In this document: positions 58,536 to 64,000 of the stretch, piece after piece
How positions within the stretch are numbered: position 1 is the stretch's first letter
How the letters are laid out: each line of letters opens with the position of its first letter
From: Paenibacillus tyrphae
GTDB taxonomy: Bacteria; Bacillota; Bacilli; Paenibacillales; NBRC-103111
Reading direction: 5' to 3'
NCBI RefSeq assembly: GCF_024158745.1
Contig: NZ_JAMZAW010000012.1
Span: 1-64,000 of the forward strand
DNA: 64,000 nt
Translations under genes and position numbers: made by a program
The notes under the pieces: model-generated
Databases searched by the model: none
Seen by the model: the letters and a program-made list of their open reading frames with translations, nothing else
What the model was told of the DNA's origin: nothing

Positions 58536-58572
58536 GAGACACGCGTCCATAGAGCGCGGTCTCTTTTTTTTA
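58536..58572 (+). terminator. Terminator after the amidohydrolase gene
   Basis: AGAGAC-CGCG with CGCG-GTCTCT, then eight T. Confidence 0.8.
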
Positions 58573-58679
58573 CAAACGGTCGGTTATTTCCCGGGTAGAG
58601 GGGGATAGCATTCTTGACGAAAGCTTCGGCGTGGGCTATGCTTCCTTGAAGATATTTTGATGCGGGAGGGACTGCTTGG

Positions 58680-59474
58680 ATGGCACAGTCTTACGAGAAC
58701 AAGCTGTATATCGGCACAATTTTGCTGGAACGGAACCGGTGGGCGGCGGAGCGCAAGCCGTCCTATGCGGTCAGCGATTGGCAGGAACGGTTTCGCGAGG
58801 ACGGCTTCGATGGCATGGAGCTGTGGGAAAATCACGCGCTTCTGGCGGACGAACGGGAGCAATCGGCGCTAGAGGCTTCGGGCAGCGTAGCGATCGTCAA
58901 TTCGTATATTGGATTTGAGGATGGCGATGAGGCGGAGAGGAAGCGTGAGGTGGCTGCGGCTCTGGTGAAACGGCTGCGCGCACCCGCGGTGAAATTCAAT
59001 CTCGGTGCCGATCCAGCCCAGCTTCCTATTTACATAGCCAACGTCAAGCGCTGGGCGGAGCTGCTGCCGACAGAATGCCGAATATTGTGCGAGTGTCACC
59101 CGGGGACGGCCGCGGAGCATCCCGATGCCGCCGCGGAAATGCTGCGCCGGTTAGGGGACGGGCCGTTCCAAGTGATTGTGCATCCGTTCTACTGCACGGG
59201 AGAACTCGAAGATTGGTTCAAAAAGCTGGGGTCCGCGATTACTCATGCACACGTGCAGCTTCGCGACGAGGACAATCATTTTATCGGGTTAAGCCGACGG
59301 TCGGAGCTCGTGAAAGACCGGCTGGCTTTGATGAAAAGCATGGGCTTTCGCGGCTCGTTTACGCTGGAATTCACTGAGGGAGTCCGCGTGAATGAAGACC
59401 GGGAAGCATTGTATGAAGCGGTGCTCAAAGATTTGCAAATTTTGCGTAACATTTGGAGCGGAAATCCGTCTTAA
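58680..59474 (+). CDS. Xylose-isomerase-like TIM-barrel protein
   Basis: 264 residues of the sugar phosphate isomerase/epimerase superfamily: DGFDGMELWENHALL, RILCECHPGTAAEHP, FQVIVHPFYC, HAHVQLRD and SFTLEFTEGV place Glu, His and Glu metal ligands at barrel strand ends. Probably isomerises a sugar from the same pathway, though a terminator separates it from the previous gene. GGGAGGG precedes ATG 58680. Confidence 0.85.
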   Translation: MAQSYENKLYIGTILLERNRWAAERKPSYAVSDWQERFREDGFDGMELWENHALLADEREQSALEASGSVAIVNSYIGFEDGDEAERKREVAAALVKRLRAPAVKFNLGADPAQLPIYIANVKRWAELLPTECRILCECHPGTAAEHPDAAAEMLRRLGDGPFQVIVHPFYCTGELEDWFKKLGSAITHAHVQLRDEDNHFIGLSRRSELVKDRLALMKSMGFRGSFTLEFTEGVRVNEDREALYEAVLKDLQILRNIWSGNPS

Positions 59475-59601
59475 AGATTGGAGGGAGGTTGGATGCTGCC
59501 AGCGGCCCTCTTATATCCCGACGGCTGTCGAAAGGAGAGGAGTGATCTGGAGCTATTTTGCACATGATCAAAGACATAAAGGATAGCGGGGAGGAGAGTA
59601 C

Positions 59602-60264
59602 ATGGAATTTGCCATTTCCATAGCGCTTTCCACATTAGAGACGGTTGCCATATTTGTATTGATATTCGTGCTGTTCCGATACAGGGAATCGTATCATCTT
59701 TGGGCTGTTGCGGGTTTAGGCATTGGTCTTGCCGCCTGGTCTTTATTGACACGGAAGGTTTTATTGCTGGCAACGGTGGATGTATTGTTTCAATTGATAG
59801 CCATGTACATATTTTTAAAATTTGTTTACCGCATTCGCTGGTTTTACGCGTCGATTATGCTATTTTTCGCTTACGGGCTGTATCTGTTACTCCAAGGCCT
59901 GCTTGCGATAGTTATTACCTATGGTTTTGGTTACGTAATGAATGATTACAGCGATATGACTACGATCCAAACGTTCATACTCCAACTAGTTACGTTCCTA
60001 ACCGCACTTGGTATTGCACGGATGGTGAAAAAGAAAAACTGGGGCTTCACCTTCATCTCCTACCATAGGCTACGAGAGGAAAGATGGACCGAAGTCAATC
60101 GAAGCATTCTCGGCAGTTTAATCGGGATCGGTGTGCTCTTACCCAGCGGTGTACTTACCGCAGTGTATGGATATAGCAACGTATATTCCCTGATTATGTT
60201 TTGTATTTTCTTTTTTTGGGTTTATTTGCTTTTGCTATTTTTTCAAAAAGATTACTCCGAATAA
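59602..60264 (+). CDS. Six-helix membrane protein of unknown function
   Basis: 220 residues with about six membrane helices (TLETVAIFVLIFVLFRY; WAVAGLGIGLAAWSLL; VDVLFQLIAMYIFLKF; LFFAYGLYLLLQGLLAIVI; ILGSLIGIGVLLPSGVL; LIMFCIFFFWVYLLLLFF). The layout recalls the sensor part of AgrC/ComD-type kinases, but the kinase domain is absent. GGGGAGGAG precedes ATG 59602. Confidence 0.7.
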   Translation: MEFAISIALSTLETVAIFVLIFVLFRYRESYHLWAVAGLGIGLAAWSLLTRKVLLLATVDVLFQLIAMYIFLKFVYRIRWFYASIMLFFAYGLYLLLQGLLAIVITYGFGYVMNDYSDMTTIQTFILQLVTFLTALGIARMVKKKNWGFTFISYHRLREERWTEVNRSILGSLIGIGVLLPSGVLTAVYGYSNVYSLIMFCIFFFWVYLLLLFFQKDYSE

Positions 60265-60283
60265 ATCGGTTTTATTTATACGC

Positions 60284-60314
60284 ACCTTATCGCGTTTGCG
60301 GTAAGGTGCGCTTG
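60284..60314. terminator. Hairpin between convergent genes
   Basis: CGCACCTTA with TAAGGTGCG around 60281-60311, between the membrane protein and the GH18 gene. Confidence 0.65.
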
Positions 60315-60324
60315 CCGATCTCCC

Positions 60325-61464
60325 CTACATTTGCAGCTGCTCCGACAAAAACTTGATCAATCCGTGCTCCGCATCCTGGGAATATTCCCACACCATGGCG
60401 CCGGCCAAATCCTTTTGTTGAATGTAAGCAATTTTGGCCTTCAAAGCTTCCTTGTCCTCGTACGATATGAACGTCTTGCCGTCGTACAGGTAAGCGGCCT
60501 TGGCGTGATCGTCGTAGTAACGTTTAAAGCCGTTCTTGCCGATATACTTCGCTTCAATCGTTTTGTAGCTCAAGTCCACCTTGTCGATGTCGATCGGCTT
60601 GCCCTCCGCAAATAATCCGTCGCTATCGCTCTTGACCTCTTCCCAGCCGTAAGAATAAGCCGGTATGCCCATCAGGAGCTTCCGCGGATCGATTCCGTGC
60701 TCCAGATACATCGTGATGACGGCGTCAACGCTATGCGCCGTTTTGTTCCCCGCATCGGCATACAGATTGGAGTTATAGCCCGTTGTTTGCGACCAGCGTC
60801 CAGTTAGGTCATAGCTCATCACATTGATGAAATCGACATATTTCTCGACCTTCTTGACTTCGACGTTCCGGAAATACCAGTCCTGGGTCCCCGAAGCGAA
60901 GGTCAGCAAATATTTTTTTTGTTTCTTATGCGGCAGCCGGTTCAGCTTCTCCCGGAGCTCCTTCATGAGGTAAGTGAAGTTTTGCGTATCCTCGGGCCGG
61001 GATTTCTGCGTGTTCCATGCATCCGAAGCCGGGTACTCCCAGTCGATGTCGATGCCGTCCAAGTCCAGCTCTTTCACCAGAGCCACGATATTGTCCGTAA
61101 ATTGCCCGCGGTTCTCCGCCAGACTCGCGTCCGAGAAGCCGTCGGCCCCATAGCCGCCTACGCCCAGCACAAGATTCGTTTGGCGGTTATTCGCCCGGAG
61201 CGTCTTGATATTTTCTTTGATTTCGGCATCGGCGGCAGGGTCCGTATGGAAATAAAGCCCGTTTTTATCGATCTTCGCAAAAGCGATAAAGGCGATATCG
61301 ACACGCGGATTCGATAGGTTGATCCGATCGATGTCGCCGCCGGTCGGAACGATATAGACCGAAGTGATTTTACGATCGCTGGTTTGCTGCTGGACGTAGA
61401 AATATACCCCCATTCCTGCGATCAGCAGGACGATAAAGATCTTGGTGTAGATGCTGATTTTCAT
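60325..61464 (-). CDS. Membrane-anchored GH18 (chitinase-like) hydrolase
   Basis: 379 residues: an N-terminal signal anchor (YTKIFIVLLIAGMGVYFYV) and a GH18 barrel with the catalytic DGIDIDWEYP (DxxDxDxE complete), VLGVGGYG and INVMSYDLTG. It should cleave beta-1,4-linked N-acetylglucosamine polymers outside the cell. Third gene of an operon with a GT2 synthase and an acyltransferase, so it probably trims the polymer they make. Confidence 0.92.
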   Translation of the reverse strand: MKISIYTKIFIVLLIAGMGVYFYVQQQTSDRKITSVYIVPTGGDIDRINLSNPRVDIAFIAFAKIDKNGLYFHTDPAADAEIKENIKTLRANNRQTNLVLGVGGYGADGFSDASLAENRGQFTDNIVALVKELDLDGIDIDWEYPASDAWNTQKSRPEDTQNFTYLMKELREKLNRLPHKKQKKYLLTFASGTQDWYFRNVEVKKVEKYVDFINVMSYDLTGRWSQTTGYNSNLYADAGNKTAHSVDAVITMYLEHGIDPRKLLMGIPAYSYGWEEVKSDSDGLFAEGKPIDIDKVDLSYKTIEAKYIGKNGFKRYYDDHAKAAYLYDGKTFISYEDKEALKAKIAYIQQKDLAGAMVWEYSQDAEHGLIKFLSEQLQM

Positions 61465-61469
61465 CTGAT

Positions 61470-62576
61470 TTAGCCTCTTCCGCCGAATAATACGCGCGTC
61501 ACGAATTTATTGAGATTCAATATTTTTACGACGATGTAGCTGATGACGAACACCATGCCCAGATTGAGCAGCAGCGTGAAGACGGTTTCCGGGGCGGACC
61601 CTTCGCTTTCCACCCTGCGGGAAATCGTCAGCTCAACCAAAAGATGGATCAAATAAATACTGAAGCTCGCCTTGGCTATGGAGCCGATCAGCTTCTGAAG
61701 CTTGTAATTCAGCTTTTCGCCCAAAATAGAATTCTTCTCTTGAAAGTATAGAAACAGCCCGATCGCCATGAAGAAGGTCGTAATCGAATAATTGCCGTAG
61801 AACACTTCGTCCAGTACCCCGCTATAAAAGGAAGCAAAATAAGTCGCAACCGGCGTCACGAAAAAAGAGACGACTCCGATATTAAACAGCAGCGACTTCA
61901 CCTTCGCAGGCAGCTCGTAATGGAAGAGATAGTACCCGAGAATGAAATAACCGAGATATCCCATAAACAAAGGGATGTTCAGGATCGGGACATAGATGCT
62001 TTCGGAGGCGACCCGGAACACCATATCCGATATGAAACGGTAGACGATGCTTATCGCGAACCAGAGGGTCAAATAATACCGCAGTTCCTTTTCCGAACAC
62101 GCTTTGACGAGCCGGCTGACCAAAGGCACCGTGACATAGATGGCGATGATCGCGTACAGGAACCACAGGTGTATGTAATTGCGGTCGATGATAAGCCGAT
62201 AGACGAAATCGGTAAAAAACTGAAGGATCGTCAAGTTGCTCTTCAGAATAAAATATTGGTTGTAGGCATCGTAGATGAGCGACCAGCTTACGAGCGGGAT
62301 GGCCAACGGCACGATGCGCTTCTTATAAAATTCCTTGTAGGAGGAGACTTCGATCCGCAAAATCATGGCCCCGCTAATCATGAAAAAGACGGGAACCGCG
62401 AATCGGGCGATCGAATTCAGCACATTGCTGATCCACCACGATATCGTATTGAAATCATTCGTCCGGGTCAGCAAATCCGCAGTAATATGCAGGATGATTA
62501 CGGCGAGAATGGAGATGATCCGCAGCAAGTCGATGTAGATGATGCGGTTGTTTTTCATTAGGTTGTCCATAAGCAT
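61470..62576 (-). CDS. Acyltransferase-3 family membrane protein
   Basis: 368 residues, about ten membrane helices: IIYIDLLRIISILAVIILHI with the conserved His, FMISGAMILR, YIHLWFLYAIIAIY, and SIYLIHLLVEL. The class O-acylates or O-succinylates polysaccharides (compare IcaC, OafA). It ends six bases before the GH18 start on the reverse strand. Start ATG at 62576 or 62570. Confidence 0.9.
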   Translation of the reverse strand: MLMDNLMKNNRIIYIDLLRIISILAVIILHITADLLTRTNDFNTISWWISNVLNSIARFAVPVFFMISGAMILRIEVSSYKEFYKKRIVPLAIPLVSWSLIYDAYNQYFILKSNLTILQFFTDFVYRLIIDRNYIHLWFLYAIIAIYVTVPLVSRLVKACSEKELRYYLTLWFAISIVYRFISDMVFRVASESIYVPILNIPLFMGYLGYFILGYYLFHYELPAKVKSLLFNIGVVSFFVTPVATYFASFYSGVLDEVFYGNYSITTFFMAIGLFLYFQEKNSILGEKLNYKLQKLIGSIAKASFSIYLIHLLVELTISRRVESEGSAPETVFTLLLNLGMVFVISYIVVKILNLNKFVTRVLFGGRG

Positions 62577-62612
62577 CCTCCTCCGAGTCAGTCGTCAATG
62601 AATTGCAGGGGT

Positions 62613-63938
62613 TCAGCTAATGGAAGCGACGCCTTTCCGCTCCACGTATCCCCAGCCTTCGTCGTTATCGAAATACTTGAGCGTTCCGACAATATTGATG
62701 TATAGTACGACGTTCCGGTACGTCAGCAGCTCCGCCTGACTGAAAAGGAACATGCGGATGTAATCTTTCATCGTGTAGGTGCTTCCGAATTTTTTGCATA
62801 GGTAAAAGGCGATGATCATCTGCACCGCATTGACGGCTACCGTAATGGCGAACAATACCAGCGCATGCCCCAAGCTTTGACGGCTTATCAGCAATTGAAC
62901 GATATAAATCAAACTGGTGAAGGCCGTAATCGTGCCGAGAACAAATCCGTCGATGGCAAAAAACAGACTGACGCCCCGGCTAAAGTGATGCGAGAGCTTG
63001 GACCAATAAAGGAGGATGCAGTCGATGAACGCTTTTTGCCAACGAATCCGCTGCTTGTAGAAATTGGGCATATTTTCCGGGCATTCGGTATAGCAGACCG
63101 CTTCCGGCGCGTAGACGAGCTTTTTGGCCAACCGGTTCGCTTTCATATATTCGTGAATCTTCAATGTAATGTCGATATCTTCGCCGACCGTACTGCGAAA
63201 GCCGTTCACCCGGACCAGAATATCCTTGTAAAACGCGCCGAATGCGCCGGAGATGACGACGATGGAATTAAAGACGGATTGCGTCAGCTTCCGAACGTAG
63301 AAGCCATGGATATAGTTGATGATTTGGGTCTTGATGATTCCTTTTCCCGTAAATTTCTCGACGATGACGCCGTTCTTCTTCTCCGCGCCTTGTACGATCT
63401 TCACCGTGCCGCCCAAAGCGATCACATCCGGGTCATGGAAATATTGACTCACATACTGAAGGGAACGGGCTTCAAGCATACTGTCAGCATCGAGCGTAAT
63501 CACGATGTCGGACACGGCGTAATCAATGCCCGCGTTCAACGAATCGGCTTTGCCGCCGTTATGCTTGTCGATAACGAAGATGTGAAGGTACCTCGCAGAT
63601 TGATAGAAGCCTTTGACCGGCTTGTAGACAAGCTGTCCGCCGGGCTCCCGATGCCGGGACTCCAGAACAAGCAGCTCATGCAACTTCGAGAGCGTATCGT
63701 CCTTGGAACCGTCGTTGACGATAATCACCTCGTGATTGCGGTAGTTCAGGCCGTTCATCGCATCGATGCAATTTTTGATCGTCAGCTCTTCGTTGTAAGC
63801 GGGAACCAACACCGAAATGGACTTCTCGGGCAGGCTTTCGTCAAGCTTCTTCACCTTGCCGAACAACAAGGGAATAACCGTGTACAACAGCTGGAAGACA
63901 AGGAACACGATCGTTGTGACATATAAAACGTACTGCAT
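62613..63938 (-). CDS. Family-2 processive glycosyltransferase (PgaC/IcaA-like)
   Basis: 441 residues: N-terminal helix, GT-A domain with SVLVPAYNEE, VNDGSKDDT, LDADSM, GEDIDIT and the processivity motif QRIRW, then several membrane helices. It builds and exports a beta-linked polysaccharide, most likely poly-N-acetylglucosamine-like. First gene of the reverse operon with the acyltransferase and GH18; no PgaB-type deacetylase is in the window. The last 62 bases of the window hold no gene. Confidence 0.92.
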   Translation of the reverse strand: MQYVLYVTTIVFLVFQLLYTVIPLLFGKVKKLDESLPEKSISVLVPAYNEELTIKNCIDAMNGLNYRNHEVIIVNDGSKDDTLSKLHELLVLESRHREPGGQLVYKPVKGFYQSARYLHIFVIDKHNGGKADSLNAGIDYAVSDIVITLDADSMLEARSLQYVSQYFHDPDVIALGGTVKIVQGAEKKNGVIVEKFTGKGIIKTQIINYIHGFYVRKLTQSVFNSIVVISGAFGAFYKDILVRVNGFRSTVGEDIDITLKIHEYMKANRLAKKLVYAPEAVCYTECPENMPNFYKQRIRWQKAFIDCILLYWSKLSHHFSRGVSLFFAIDGFVLGTITAFTSLIYIVQLLISRQSLGHALVLFAITVAVNAVQMIIAFYLCKKFGSTYTMKDYIRMFLFSQAELLTYRNVVLYINIVGTLKYFDNDEGWGYVERKGVASIS

Positions 63939-64000
63939 CTCCTACTCCCTCTACTTTCTCTATTATCTGTGTTTTGCGGTGAAACGGCTGCCTATTTGGC

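Overview
The window reads as a chromosomal segment of a Gram-positive, low-to-mid GC bacterium, most likely Paenibacillus or a close relative. Supporting signs are strong GGAGG ribosome sites, frequent GTG and TTG starts, a leucine T-box before leuA, a CIRCE operator before htpG, a c-di-AMP (ydaO-type) riboswitch before a LysM-CAP wall protein, a Zur box before a COG0523/L33 pair, and a transcription-terminating cobalamin riboswitch. No database search was possible; family names come from motifs read in the sequence.

1-6.7 kb: an AT-richer island bounded by two 42-bp copies (40/42 identical) of the 3' part of a tRNA-Ala(GGC) gene. A large serine recombinase runs into the first copy. Between the copies lie an unrecognised 288-aa protein, a frameshifted zinc-ribbon gene, a C5 DNA methyltransferase overlapping an NgoMIV-type restriction enzyme, a two-gene unit (313-aa soluble protein plus 160-aa four-helix membrane protein) whose layout and local sequence recall lambda RexA-RexB, and a Vsr repair nuclease. 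This is a compact phage-defence island.

6.7-34.5 kb: ordinary accessory chromosome dominated by small regulator/target pairs: TetR, four LysR, two MarR/ArsR units, HxlR and a MalT-like ATP-dependent LuxR protein, beside MFS or DMT exporters, a flavin reductase, DJ-1, aldolase fda, O-methyltransferase and others. Broken genes occur (MazF fragment, MDR alcohol dehydrogenase remnant). A FusB-type EF-G-binding protein is preceded by a leader peptide with competing hairpins; an orphan EF-G domain III-V protein lies 7 kb away.

34.5-44 kb: Rrf2 with an AbrB-type transporter and an amber-interrupted isochorismatase, T-box-leuA, YbaK deacylase, CIRCE-htpG, ArsR-SRPBCC-DoxX and an epimerase. Two copies of a roughly 200-bp structured repeat (24.69-24.93 kb and 41.31-41.56 kb) keep the same stems with compensating base changes; each lies just upstream of an apparently leaderless ArsR gene.

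44-56 kb: a candidate stand-alone HEARO/omega-type RNA, the c-di-AMP-switched wall protein, and a metal region: FecCD-ATPase-binding protein-HemH-like operon, Zur-controlled COG0523 GTPase plus zinc-free L33, a cobalamin-riboswitch ferredoxin, and a CDF exporter fused in one operon with FetAB-like iron export genes.

56.5-64 kb: a small carbohydrate catabolic operon (Gfo/Idh/MocA oxidoreductase, amidohydrolase, TIM-barrel isomerase-like protein), a membrane protein of unknown role, and a reverse-strand exopolysaccharide operon (GT2 synthase, acyltransferase 3, GH18).
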